Assembly (NCBI GenBank): GCA_041739275.1
Contig: JBGSOF010000050.1
Span: 46,095-110,094 of the forward strand
DNA from: WGMI01 sp041739275
GTDB taxonomy: Bacteria > Bacteroidota > Bacteroidia > Flavobacteriales > Schleiferiaceae
Length of the DNA stretch: 64,000 bases
Direction of reading: 5' to 3'
In this document: positions 9,439-17,686 of the stretch, piece after piece
Layout: each line of letters begins with the position of its first letter
How positions within the stretch are numbered: position 1 is the stretch's first letter
Notes under the pieces: model-generated
What the model was told of the DNA's origin: nothing
What the model saw: only the letters and a program-made list of their open reading frames with translations
Database searches by the model: none
Made by a program: the position numbers and the translations under genes

Positions 9439-9510
9439 TGACCTCGAAGGGAATCGAACCCCTATCTAGAGAACCGGAATCTCTCGTTCTATCCGTTGAA
9501 CTACGAGGCC
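9439..9510 (-). tRNA. tRNA-Arg (anticodon CCG)
   Basis: The minus strand folds as a cloverleaf with acceptor stem GGCCTCG/CGAGGTC, anticodon stem AGAGA/TCTCT and loop TTCCGGT, and T loop TTCGATT. The anticodon CCG reads CGG (Arg). It lies 16 nt upstream of the other tRNA-Arg and shares most of the D-arm sequence. Unlike its neighbour, the CCA end is not encoded. Confidence 0.95.
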
Positions 9511-9582
9511 TTTCGAAAAGCGGACCGCAAATTTCGGCAAAAAACCCCTCGCTCTCTAAAAAACTAAAAGGAGCTAAAGCGA

Positions 9583-11655
9583 TTACCCGATGGCCGAGCC
9601 CTCTTCGAGTCGGTCGGGTTCAGAGAGCATAGCGAGTGCCCCCGAGCGGTCTTCGGCAAACAGCAGCATGCCCTGAGATTCGATGCCCTTTATTTTTCGC
9701 GCTTCGAGATTGGCCAAAACCGTAACGGCTTTTCCAATGAGGCTTTCAGGCTCGAAATGCCCGGCGATACCCGAAACCACCGTTCGGGTTTCGAAGCCTA
9801 AATCGACCTCGATGCGCAACAGCTTGTCGGTTTTTGGCACCCGCTCGGCGCTGAGAATTCGCCCAACTCTCAAGTCGAGTTTGGCGAAGTCGTCGAACGA
9901 AATCGGCGCCTTTAGAGGTGGATATTCGTCCGAGTTCACAGGCTGTTCGACTTTAGACTGAGCCATTTCGCGCTTGCGATTCTCGAGTTTTTCGAGTTGA
10001 GCCTCTATGGCTGAATCTTCGATTTTCTCGAAGAGCAAACCCGGATCGCTCAAACGGCCGGTCGGAATGTGGTTCATGGCCAGTGCAAACACCTCGCCCC
10101 AAGCCCACGGTTCAATGTCGAAAGCCGCTCGGAGTCGCTTCGCGGCAAAGGGCATAAAAGGTTCAGACCACTGGGCCAAGGCCGCAGAAACCACCGCGCC
10201 CAACGCCAAAACTTCGCCTGCTCTAACGCGATCGGTTTTGAGCAACTTCCAAGGCTCTTCTTCGGCCAAATATTTGTTGCCTGTGCGCGCCAGTTCAATC
10301 AGATGCGCCAAGGCTTCGCGAAATCGAAATTGCTCAATCGATGCAGCGATTTTCTGCCCCAATTCTTCGGCGGCCAAAGCGACCTCTGCATCTTTCGCAC
10401 TCAACGGCTTGGCCAAACCCGGAACAATCGAGTCGAAGTTCTTTTGAATCAAAACCACCACTCGGTTTACGAAGTTGCCGAAAACCGCCACGAGTTCGTT
10501 GTTGTTTCGGGCTTGGAATTCCTTCCACGTAAAGTCGTTGTCTTTGGTCTCGGGAGCGCTGGCACAAAGCGCATAGCGCAAAGCATCTTGACGCCCTTTA
10601 AACTCGTCGAGATATTCGTGCAGCCAAACAGCCCAGTTGCGCGAAGTCGAGATTTTTTCGCCCTCGAGATTCAAGAATTCGTTGGCGGGCACTTGATCGG
10701 GGACAATATACCCCCCGTGCTCCATCAGCATTCCCGGAAAAATAATGCAGTGAAAAACGATGTTGTCCTTCCCAATGAAGTGCACCAAGCGGGTCTCTTC
10801 ATTTTTCCACCACATTTCCCATTCGTCTGGAAAGAGTCTTCGCGTGGCAGAGATATACCCAATGGGCGCGTCAAACCAAACGTAGAGCACCTTGCCTTCG
10901 GCGCCCTCGAGCGGAACGGGAATTCCCCAATCCATGTCGCGGGTCATCGACCGGGGCTGAAGTCCGTCTCCACTGTCGAGCCACGAACGGCATTGGCCGA
11001 GTACAGTGGGCTTCCAGCTCTGGCGAGAATCGATGTACGCTTTAATTCTTGGCGCCATTTGATCGAGCGGCAAATACCAATTGGTGGTTTCGCGCAACAC
11101 GGGAATCGAACCGCTCAAAGCGCTGCGAGGGTTGATTAAGTCACTGGGATTGAGTGTGCTGCCGCAATTCTCGCACTGGTCGCCATAGGCTCGGTCAAAA
11201 GCGCAGACCGGGCAAGTGCCCAGGATGTATCGGTCGGCGAGGAACTGCTGTGCCTCGGGGTCGAAATATTGCTCGCTGCGCTTCTCGACAAAGCCGTCTG
11301 CATCGTAGAGCGTCTTGAAAAAATCGCGCGCGGTTTCAGCGTGCAGAGGGTCTGTGGTTCGGCCGTAGTAGTCGAACGAAATTCCGAACTCTTCAAAGCT
11401 GCCCTTCATCAGTTCGTGATACCGATCGACCACTTCTTGAGGGCTAATGTGCTCGTTGCGCGCCTTTATGGTGATGGCCACCCCGTGTTCGTCCGACCCG
11501 CAAATAAAGGCGACCTCTTGGCCGACAGAGCGGAGATACCGAACATAAATATCTGATGGTAAATAACATCCTGCCAAGTGGCCAATGTGCAAAGGGCCGT
11601 TTGCGTACGGCAGTGCGGCGGTGACGAGATGTCTTTTAAAGCGGGTAGATTCCAT
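9583..11655 (-). CDS. metG: Methionyl-tRNA synthetase with C-terminal tRNA-binding domain
   Basis: This class I synthetase charges tRNA-Met. It shows the HIGH-type motif (PLHIGHLAG near residue 21), a zinc-binding insert (CPVCAFDRAYGDQCENC), the KMSKS equivalent KISTSRN near residue 335, and a C-terminal EMAP/Trbp-type tRNA-binding domain of about 100 residues (FDDFAKLDLRVGRI). The 690-residue length fits the long form. A TACCTTTG box lies about 30 nt upstream. The two tRNA-Arg genes follow on the same strand. Confidence 0.97.
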   Translation of the reverse strand: MESTRFKRHLVTAALPYANGPLHIGHLAGCYLPSDIYVRYLRSVGQEVAFICGSDEHGVAITIKARNEHISPQEVVDRYHELMKGSFEEFGISFDYYGRTTDPLHAETARDFFKTLYDADGFVEKRSEQYFDPEAQQFLADRYILGTCPVCAFDRAYGDQCENCGSTLNPSDLINPRSALSGSIPVLRETTNWYLPLDQMAPRIKAYIDSRQSWKPTVLGQCRSWLDSGDGLQPRSMTRDMDWGIPVPLEGAEGKVLYVWFDAPIGYISATRRLFPDEWEMWWKNEETRLVHFIGKDNIVFHCIIFPGMLMEHGGYIVPDQVPANEFLNLEGEKISTSRNWAVWLHEYLDEFKGRQDALRYALCASAPETKDNDFTWKEFQARNNNELVAVFGNFVNRVVVLIQKNFDSIVPGLAKPLSAKDAEVALAAEELGQKIAASIEQFRFREALAHLIELARTGNKYLAEEEPWKLLKTDRVRAGEVLALGAVVSAALAQWSEPFMPFAAKRLRAAFDIEPWAWGEVFALAMNHIPTGRLSDPGLLFEKIEDSAIEAQLEKLENRKREMAQSKVEQPVNSDEYPPLKAPISFDDFAKLDLRVGRILSAERVPKTDKLLRIEVDLGFETRTVVSGIAGHFEPESLIGKAVTVLANLEARKIKGIESQGMLLFAEDRSGALAMLSEPDRLEEGSAIG

Positions 11656-11683
11656 GGGCTCGCGCGGGGGTCGTATACTTGGA

Positions 11684-11691
11684 CAAAGGTA
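11684..11691 (-). promoter_or_regulatory. Probable -7 promoter box for metG
   Basis: The minus strand reads TACCTTTG, matching the Bacteroidota -7 consensus TAnnTTTG, 28 nt before the metG ATG. No clear -33 TTTG was found. It sits between the divergent metG and LD-carboxypeptidase starts. Confidence 0.55.
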
Positions 11692-11699
11692 ACCGCGCC

Positions 11700-12605
11700 A
11701 TGAAGTGCCCTGAACCCTTGCGCCGTGGCGATGTCGTTGGCTTCGTCTCTACCGCGCGCTTTTTGCCTGAGCCCGAAATCGAACGAGCCGTGAAACTCGT
11801 CGAAGCCCTGGGTTTTCGCGTCGAGGTCCATCCATTTTGCAGCAAAAGCGTGCATCAGTTTGGGGGCTCGGACAGCGAGCGCGCCACAGCCTTCAATCAA
11901 ATGCTGAATCGCCCCGACATCAAGGCACTTTTTGCCGTCAGAGGGGGGTATGGAACCGTTCGAATGATCGACGGCATCGATTTTTCGCTTTTGAAACGGC
12001 GCCCAATATGGATTTGCGGCTACAGCGATTTGACGATTCTCCACGGAGCCCTCTCTTCGCGGCTGGGCATGATGAGCTTGCACTGCAGCATGCCCGTCAG
12101 TTTTGCTGCGCTGAGCGAAGGAGTGCTCGAACAGACCTTCGACTTTTTGACGGGAGCTCGAGTTGACTTGGCTTTCGGCCCCACCGATTGGGATGTTCCG
12201 GGCCGTGCCCGAGGGAGACTGGCGGGAGGAAATCTCAGCGTGCTGTGCTCTGCGCTCGGAAGCCCCGATTTTCCGGATTTGCGCGGCGCAATTCTGTTCT
12301 TGGAAGATGTAGACGAATACTACTACCACATCGATCGCATGCTCCGCGCACTGCTTCGCTCAGGCAGTTTAGATGGAGTTAAAGGGCTGGTGCTGGGCGG
12401 GCTTAGTTTGATGAAGGACCACGAAATCCCATTTGGGCAGAATGGTGAAGAAATAGTCCGCGAATTGTTCTCCCCCTTGGGAATTCCCCTCGCGTTTGGC
12501 TTTCCCGCAGGCCATGTTTCAGAGAATCGCCCGCTCGTTCTGGGTGCCGAAGTAGAACTGATCTCTACGGCTCAAGGCAATGCCCTGCACTATGTCGATC
12601 GATAA
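11700..12605 (+). CDS. LD-carboxypeptidase (peptidase family S66)
   Basis: This 301-residue cytoplasmic enzyme resembles family S66 muramoyl-tetrapeptide L,D-carboxypeptidases, which remove the terminal D-Ala from recycled muropeptides. Supporting motifs are GDVVGFVSTAR at the N-terminus, AVRGGYGTVRMID (with the family nucleophile region further on as GYSDLTILH) and the C-terminal GFPAGH. The ATG at 11700 gives the expected N-terminus. It overlaps the yraN start by 14 nt. Exact substrate is not shown by the sequence. Confidence 0.88.
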   Translation: MKCPEPLRRGDVVGFVSTARFLPEPEIERAVKLVEALGFRVEVHPFCSKSVHQFGGSDSERATAFNQMLNRPDIKALFAVRGGYGTVRMIDGIDFSLLKRRPIWICGYSDLTILHGALSSRLGMMSLHCSMPVSFAALSEGVLEQTFDFLTGARVDLAFGPTDWDVPGRARGRLAGGNLSVLCSALGSPDFPDLRGAILFLEDVDEYYYHIDRMLRALLRSGSLDGVKGLVLGGLSLMKDHEIPFGQNGEEIVRELFSPLGIPLAFGFPAGHVSENRPLVLGAEVELISTAQGNALHYVDR

Positions 12606-12951
12606 GCGCAGAGCATTGGGCAACAGCGGCGAACAAACCGCGGAGCGCTACCTCGTCGAACTGGGGTACGAAATTCTCGAGCGCAACTGGAGGCACGTAC
12701 ATCTCGAGGTCGACCTCATAGCCCGAGACGGAAACTGGGTGGTCTTTGTAGAAGTCAAGACTCGATCGTCAGAGTTTCGGCTCGAAGACGCCGTGGGCAT
12801 GCCCAAGCAACGCGCTTTGATCGAAGCGGCCGAGGCCTATGCCGATGCCCGCGGGATTGAAGGCGACCTGCGCTTCGATTTAATCTCCATCGTTACCGGA
12901 CCTCCCGAACGCCTCGTGCACATGCCGCACGCCTTTCTTCCCGAGGCTTGA
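12592..12951 (+). CDS. YraN family (UPF0102) endonuclease-like protein
   Basis: This 119-residue protein has the YraN core: GNSGEQTAERYLVELGYEILERNW followed by the PD-(D/E)XK-like LEVDLIARDGNWVVFVEVKTR, with the expected Asp and the Glu-Val-Lys triad. The family resembles Holliday-junction resolvases but its cellular role is unclear. The start at 12592 (MSIDKRR) fits family N-termini; an in-frame ATG at 12580 adds four residues. It is translationally close-coupled to the upstream carboxypeptidase gene. Confidence 0.9.
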   Translation: MSIDKRRALGNSGEQTAERYLVELGYEILERNWRHVHLEVDLIARDGNWVVFVEVKTRSSEFRLEDAVGMPKQRALIEAAEAYADARGIEGDLRFDLISIVTGPPERLVHMPHAFLPEA

Positions 12952-12988
12952 ATCCTTGGTTGAAGATTCATTTTAGCCTCAAAATGAG

Positions 12989-12996
12989 TACCTTTG
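12989..12996 (+). promoter_or_regulatory. Probable -7 promoter box for the pseudouridine synthase gene
   Basis: TACCTTTG followed by CA matches the Bacteroidota TAnnTTTG element and lies 25 nt before the ATG at 13022. The -33 position holds only a T-rich stretch. Confidence 0.5.
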
Positions 12997-13021
12997 CAGG
13001 CTGTTTTAAGAATTGTAGAAA

Positions 13022-14623
13022 ATGGCCAAGCGCGAAGGTGCACCGGGTAGAGGAGCCGGAAAGAGAAAGAATACAGGTTCGGATAGACCTTCTCCACGAG
13101 GAGCTTCTCCCGATCCGCGAAATGCCGATGGACGCGGCGCCCCAAAATCGACATCGAGAGACGATTCCGCTCGACCTTCATCGCCCTCAGGATTCGGCTC
13201 AAAGCCGAGCTTCCGGAAGGGTTCGGGCGAGGGTTCTGCAAACGACAATCGCACCCCAAATAAGTTTTCCGACAACAGGCCGTCCGGTCCGAGAGATCGC
13301 CCATCCAAGTCCTTCAAGCCCGCACAACCCGAATCGGCTCGCGGCGAAGATCGAACTTCGAATGCGCCCAAGAACGATCGCGGCTCGAGCAAACCATTCG
13401 ATTTTTTAAGCCAACCCAAGAGAGATTCGAAGCCCGACGACCGAAGAGGACCCCGGAAGCCCACAGACACGCGTTCGACGGATCGATCTCAGGGTTCCGC
13501 TCCCGAACGACGCAATGCCTCTGATCGACCCGAAGCCAAGCCCGGAGACCATCGCTTTAAATCGACCGAGCACAAAGGCCGCACAGGAGATTCTCACCCC
13601 GAAAAAAAGAACTTTAAATCGAAATATCCCAGCCGCAACGATCGGCCGGGCGACGCTCGTCCCGAGAAGAAGAGCTACGGTTCAAACTACGGAGATCGCA
13701 CCGATCGCGCGGGCGACACTCGTCCCGAGAAGAAGAGCTATGGTTCGAGCAATTTCGAACGCAGAGAGCGATCGGGCGACGGTCGGCCGGAGAAGAAGAA
13801 TTTCAGCTCAAAGTATCCGAACTCCCATCAAGGTTCGGGCACTCGCCGACCCGGTGGGGGCGGTCAGAGAAGTCGGGTTCGCACCCCCGACGGAGAGGGT
13901 CGAGTCAAAACATCTACGGGCATTCGACTCAACCGCTACATCGCTCAGGCGGGCATTAGCTCGAGGCGCGAGGCCGACGAGTTGATCAAAGCCGGGTTGG
14001 TGAGCGTCAACGGCGAGGTGATGGTCGAAATGGGCTATCAAGTCAAGCCCATGGACGAGGTGCGATTCAACGGCAGCTTGATTAAATCTGAAAAATTAGT
14101 CTACGTACTGCTCAATAAACCCAAGGGCTTCATCACGACCGTAGACGACCCCAAGGCGCGCAAAACCGTGATGGAACTGGTGGCCAATGCGTGCAGAGAA
14201 CGCATTTATCCGGTGGGCCGGCTCGATCGCGCAACCACAGGGGTTTTGCTTTTTACCAACGACGGCGATTTGGCCGACAAGCTCACGCACCCGGGCAAAG
14301 GTGCCCGCAAGGTGTACGAAGCCGTCCTCGACAAACCCTTGACCAAGGGCGATTTAACGAAGATGGTTGAAGGGGTAGCCCTCGAAGATGGACTCGCTCA
14401 AGCAGACGCGGCTTCGTTTATCGAAGGCAAAGACCGCAGGCATGTGGGAATCGAGCTCCATATTGGCCGAAATCGAGTTGTTCGACGCATGTTCGAAGCG
14501 CTCGGATACGAGGTGACCAAGCTCGATCGTTCTTCATTTGCCGGGCTCACCAAAAAGAAGCTCAACAGAGGTCAGTGGAGGCATCTCGAACCCCAAGAAG
14601 TCAAGTTCTTAAAGACGCGCTAG
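13022..14623 (+). CDS. RluB/RsuA-type pseudouridine synthase with long repetitive N-terminal extension
   Basis: The C-terminal 235 residues are a standard RsuA/RluB/RluE-type enzyme: an S4 RNA-binding domain from about residue 299 (IRLNRYIAQAGISSRREADE) and the catalytic domain with VGRLDRATTGVLLFTNDGD, whose Asp is the catalytic residue. It isomerises uridine in rRNA; RluB (23S) is likelier than RsuA but the site is not shown. The first 298 residues are low-complexity, rich in Arg, Lys, Ser, Asp, Gly and Pro, with four 21-residue repeats. Basic extensions of this kind are common in Bacteroidota homologues and probably bind RNA. Confidence 0.9.
   Translation: MAKREGAPGRGAGKRKNTGSDRPSPRGASPDPRNADGRGAPKSTSRDDSARPSSPSGFGSKPSFRKGSGEGSANDNRTPNKFSDNRPSGPRDRPSKSFKPAQPESARGEDRTSNAPKNDRGSSKPFDFLSQPKRDSKPDDRRGPRKPTDTRSTDRSQGSAPERRNASDRPEAKPGDHRFKSTEHKGRTGDSHPEKKNFKSKYPSRNDRPGDARPEKKSYGSNYGDRTDRAGDTRPEKKSYGSSNFERRERSGDGRPEKKNFSSKYPNSHQGSGTRRPGGGGQRSRVRTPDGEGRVKTSTGIRLNRYIAQAGISSRREADELIKAGLVSVNGEVMVEMGYQVKPMDEVRFNGSLIKSEKLVYVLLNKPKGFITTVDDPKARKTVMELVANACRERIYPVGRLDRATTGVLLFTNDGDLADKLTHPGKGARKVYEAVLDKPLTKGDLTKMVEGVALEDGLAQADAASFIEGKDRRHVGIELHIGRNRVVRRMFEALGYEVTKLDRSSFAGLTKKKLNRGQWRHLEPQEVKFLKTR
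13595..13846 (+). repeat. Four in-frame 63-nt tandem repeats in the pseudouridine synthase gene
   Basis: Four imperfect copies begin at 13595, 13658, 13721 and 13784, exactly 63 nt (21 codons) apart. Each encodes a (H/R)PEKK(N/S)(F/Y) start and, in the first three, a GD close. The exact period and frame preservation suggest recent tandem duplication within the disordered extension. Confidence 0.85.
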
Positions 14624-14627
14624 TCCT

Positions 14628-17015
14628 TTGACCGAGCAGGAACGCACCCGTCCATGGCACCTGCGCATCGCGAGAATCGCCGCGTGGGCACTCGGTCTCT
14701 TTTTGGTTTTGGTCGTCGCGTCCGCAGCCTTGATTTGGTTTCGCAAAGACCAGCTGCTCAAAGAGATGGTCTCTCGACTGAACGACAAACTCCGCGTGCC
14801 GGTCAAAGTGGAAAAAATCGGTCTCAGCATCGATCAATTTCCCAAAGTGGGCGTCGCCTTCGAGTCGGTTTGGATCCCCGACCCTTTACACCCCGGAGAC
14901 ACCCTGTTGTTTGCGTCCGAAATGAGCGCGACCAGCGACTTTCGAAATTGGCTCAGGGGGTCTTACCCGATCAACCACTTGGTCTTGCGCTCGGGTTTTC
15001 TGTCTATTTACATCCCCAAAGCGGGTCCTCCAAATTATGATTTGCTCCGCCCTTCAGACCCGGGCGACTCTTCGGTAGCCATCGAGTTAAAGTCGGTCGA
15101 ACTGCGCTCTTTTCGGGTGGTATACGTCGACCGCAAACTCGATTTGGAATTCCGATCGAAGGGTTTGGATTTTGACGCCAAAGGCGACTTTGTTCCGCTG
15201 GACGTAGACATCGAGAGCCGGTGGAAGTCTGTCTTTTTCCGCACGGCAGATTTTGAGTATGCGGCGAATCAGGGTGCGGCTGAGTTTTACGGCAATCCGC
15301 AAGTGGCTGAAGGCGTTTTCGAGAGTCCCGAGCTCAAAGCGCGTTATTCCTTCGATTTTTCAAAGGGGCAGCAATGGTCTGCCAAAGGTCGAATCGCAGA
15401 CCCCGTAACCCTTGGCAGGCAGATCGGTGCAAAGCTGCCAGAATCGATCGAGTCGATATCGGGCGGTGCAGATTTTGAACTCGAAAGTCGGAAGATCTCG
15501 GGCGTTGAATCATTTTCCTTTAAGGCCCGCAGCGATGCCCAAAAGCTGAGCTATCGCGGACTTCCGCCCCTCGAACTCGACTATTCGGTGACCGGAAGAC
15601 TTGAAAAGGGCTCGAAGGTCTTTGATTTTGATCGGCTTAAACTGGTCGGCAAAGGGGTTAACTACCAGGGAGTTTTAAGTCTTTCGCTTGGATCAAAAGC
15701 TCGGGCAAACCTCAAGGGTTCTTTTGAGCTCGACTTGGCCTTGGCGCATCGATTTGGTGAGTTTAAAGAAGTGAAAAGTGTAGAAGGGTTTGCGCGCGGA
15801 ACGATTGCTTATTCGGGTCCGCTCGGCACAGATCATCGGCCCGATGCCTGGACGGGCTTGGTCGAGCTCGAGTCGGTCGGCTTGGCCAACGAAGTCATCA
15901 CCATAAAAAATGCAACGGGTAGTGTTTCCATCAAAGAAGGTCAATTCGAGCTCTCGAACATGCTCTGCAAAATCAACGGCCAAGAAGCGTTTATCAATGG
16001 AAAGCTCTACGGCTTTTTTGGAGGGGTCGAAGATCGTTCGGCGAATCTCAGCGTGCGCACGGCCGAGCTGAGGATTTTGAATTCACCCCAGGCATCTAAA
16101 GAAAATGCTTCGGGCAAAGGCCTTCCCGTGGCCATGCCCCAGTTCCCCATCCGGCTTTCTCTCGAGGTCGATCGGTTTTACTACGGAAAGCTAAAACTCG
16201 ATCAAGTGCGCATCGATGCTCTGGCCAAGCCCGACCAAATCGAGTTCTATCGACTCTATGCCGAAGGGATGAACGGGGGGTCGATCGACGGCTCGGCTCT
16301 GCTTCAAACCAGCCCCTCGGGTTTCGACTGGAGCTGTAAGGGCAAGGGGCTGGGGCTCGATTTGTCTGAATTGTTTCGGCAGTTCGACGGTTTTGGCCAA
16401 GACCAACTCAGCGAAAAGCAGCTTTCGGGTCGGGCAGATATCGATTTTGAAACTCGGTTTTCGATCGATCGATCGTTCGAGGTCAATTTGTCGAGTGTGG
16501 TGGCCGATGCCGAAATTCGGTTTAGAAATGCGCGACTCAAAGACTTCGCTCCACTTCAGGCGCTCTCGCTTTTCGCACAAAAAGAGGCGTTGGGAGATTT
16601 GAGCATCGAAGAATACACCGCAAAGCTCTCTATTCGAGACCGTTTAGTAGCACTTGCCCCATCAGCCATCGCAACGAATGCCTTCGTCTTGGAGCTCGGC
16701 GGGGTGCATGGCTTCGATCAAACCATAGATTACCGGGCGGCTTTAAAGCTCGAAGACCTCATTACAAAAGGAAAGAAGCAAAGCGGAGAGCTCGACGACT
16801 ACATACAGGAAGTCTCTTCTCGTCCGAAGCCCATCTTGCGATTCCGGATTTTGGGAACCGTCGACCGCCCGGTGGTCAGCATCGATCGCGAAGCCAGCGC
16901 CGAAAAGCTCGGTTCGGAATGGAAGAATCAGTTCAGGCCTTCCAAAAAAGACTCCGTGGGGACTACAAAAGAAAATCCCCTTGAGTTTGAGTGGGAAGAA
17001 GGTAAAAATTATTAG
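14628..17015 (+). CDS. AsmA-like protein
   Basis: This 795-residue protein has a basic N-terminus, one membrane segment (about residues 15-38) and a long beta-rich periplasmic part with a conserved-looking C-terminal region, as in AsmA-family proteins now thought to act in lipid transport between the membranes. The start is a TTG four nt after the preceding stop; no ATG occurs before the membrane segment, so TTG is favoured. The very C-terminus (DRPVVSIDREASAEKL, then a charged tail) fits AsmA-family ends. Specific cargo is unknown. Confidence 0.78.
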   Translation: MTEQERTRPWHLRIARIAAWALGLFLVLVVASAALIWFRKDQLLKEMVSRLNDKLRVPVKVEKIGLSIDQFPKVGVAFESVWIPDPLHPGDTLLFASEMSATSDFRNWLRGSYPINHLVLRSGFLSIYIPKAGPPNYDLLRPSDPGDSSVAIELKSVELRSFRVVYVDRKLDLEFRSKGLDFDAKGDFVPLDVDIESRWKSVFFRTADFEYAANQGAAEFYGNPQVAEGVFESPELKARYSFDFSKGQQWSAKGRIADPVTLGRQIGAKLPESIESISGGADFELESRKISGVESFSFKARSDAQKLSYRGLPPLELDYSVTGRLEKGSKVFDFDRLKLVGKGVNYQGVLSLSLGSKARANLKGSFELDLALAHRFGEFKEVKSVEGFARGTIAYSGPLGTDHRPDAWTGLVELESVGLANEVITIKNATGSVSIKEGQFELSNMLCKINGQEAFINGKLYGFFGGVEDRSANLSVRTAELRILNSPQASKENASGKGLPVAMPQFPIRLSLEVDRFYYGKLKLDQVRIDALAKPDQIEFYRLYAEGMNGGSIDGSALLQTSPSGFDWSCKGKGLGLDLSELFRQFDGFGQDQLSEKQLSGRADIDFETRFSIDRSFEVNLSSVVADAEIRFRNARLKDFAPLQALSLFAQKEALGDLSIEEYTAKLSIRDRLVALAPSAIATNAFVLELGGVHGFDQTIDYRAALKLEDLITKGKKQSGELDDYIQEVSSRPKPILRFRILGTVDRPVVSIDREASAEKLGSEWKNQFRPSKKDSVGTTKENPLEFEWEEGKNY

Positions 17016-17076
17016 ACTGAAAAACAGGGGTTTAAAGGTGAGTTGAGAAATTAAGCATCTTTTTTTCTTACAAGTA

Positions 17077-17109
17077 TTTGGTGGTTCGTAAAAGTTTGTA
17101 ATACTTTTG
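17077..17109 (+). promoter_or_regulatory. Bacteroidota-type promoter (TTTG-N21-TACTTTTG)
   Basis: TTTG at 17077-17080 and TACTTTTG at 17102-17109 match the -33 and -7 elements, 21 nt apart, with the lipoprotein ATG 23 nt downstream. The good match at both elements makes this the clearest promoter in the window. Confidence 0.7.
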
Positions 17110-17131
17110 AGCAAACCAAATACCACAACAC

Positions 17132-17545
17132 ATGAAAGCTCTCTACACCTCCGCACTCGCCATTGTTTTGATGGCCACTGCATGCACCGACGGAAACGAT
17201 TGGGAAACCTTCGGCCCTGAGGTCACCACCGAAACCCTTCTCGAAGGGGAATGGACTGTATCGTACTACTGGCTCGGCGAAGTCGACCGCACCGAATCTT
17301 TCGGGGTCTACAGCTTCGATTTCGAAGAGACCGGAAATCTGTACGCCAGCCAAGCACTCCGCACACAAAGCGGCTACTGGAATGTCTCTTGGAAAGACGA
17401 AGTTTCGAACCTCGTGATCCAATTCGACGAAAATGCTCCGCTCGGTGAACTCAACCGCAAGTGGCAGATTTTGAACCGCACTGAGAACAGCGTGTTCCTC
17501 GAGCACGACGCTTCAAAGGCGTTTTTGAAAATCGTTCGCAAGTAA
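17132..17545 (+). CDS. Small lipoprotein, lipocalin-like
   Basis: This 137-residue protein begins with a lipoprotein signal peptide ending in a lipobox (ATAC, Cys18). The mature part contains a LEGEWTVSYYW motif, a repeated-strand layout and a C-terminal FLKIVRK typical of small lipocalin-like lipoproteins of Bacteroidota, which are envelope proteins of unknown ligand. It is a single-gene unit: its own promoter lies upstream and a hairpin terminator follows. It resembles the lipoprotein at 45995 in general layout (GEWT motif and VRK end), suggesting the same broad family. Confidence 0.75.
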   Translation: MKALYTSALAIVLMATACTDGNDWETFGPEVTTETLLEGEWTVSYYWLGEVDRTESFGVYSFDFEETGNLYASQALRTQSGYWNVSWKDEVSNLVIQFDENAPLGELNRKWQILNRTENSVFLEHDASKAFLKIVRK

Positions 17546-17572
17546 CCAACTTTGTGTCCGTTGGTTGGTTTG

Positions 17573-17600
17573 GAAAGGGCTTCGGCCCTTTTCTTTTTTT
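17573..17600 (+). terminator. Rho-independent terminator after the lipoprotein gene
   Basis: AAAGGGC and GCCCTTT form a perfect 7-bp stem closed by a TTCG tetraloop, followed by a T-rich run. It lies 28 nt after the lipoprotein stop. Confidence 0.85.
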
Positions 17601-17686
17601 AGCACCCATCGGTCAAAGGTTTCGAAGGGCGGCCTTGGCGGACGGACTCTTTTGTAGTTCCTTCGCTCCATACAACCCTTCCACCT

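Noticed and set aside
10069..11139. Long plus-strand frame of 356 residues opposite metG
   Set aside because: It is the antisense shadow of a well-conserved synthetase, and its residue composition is not protein-like.
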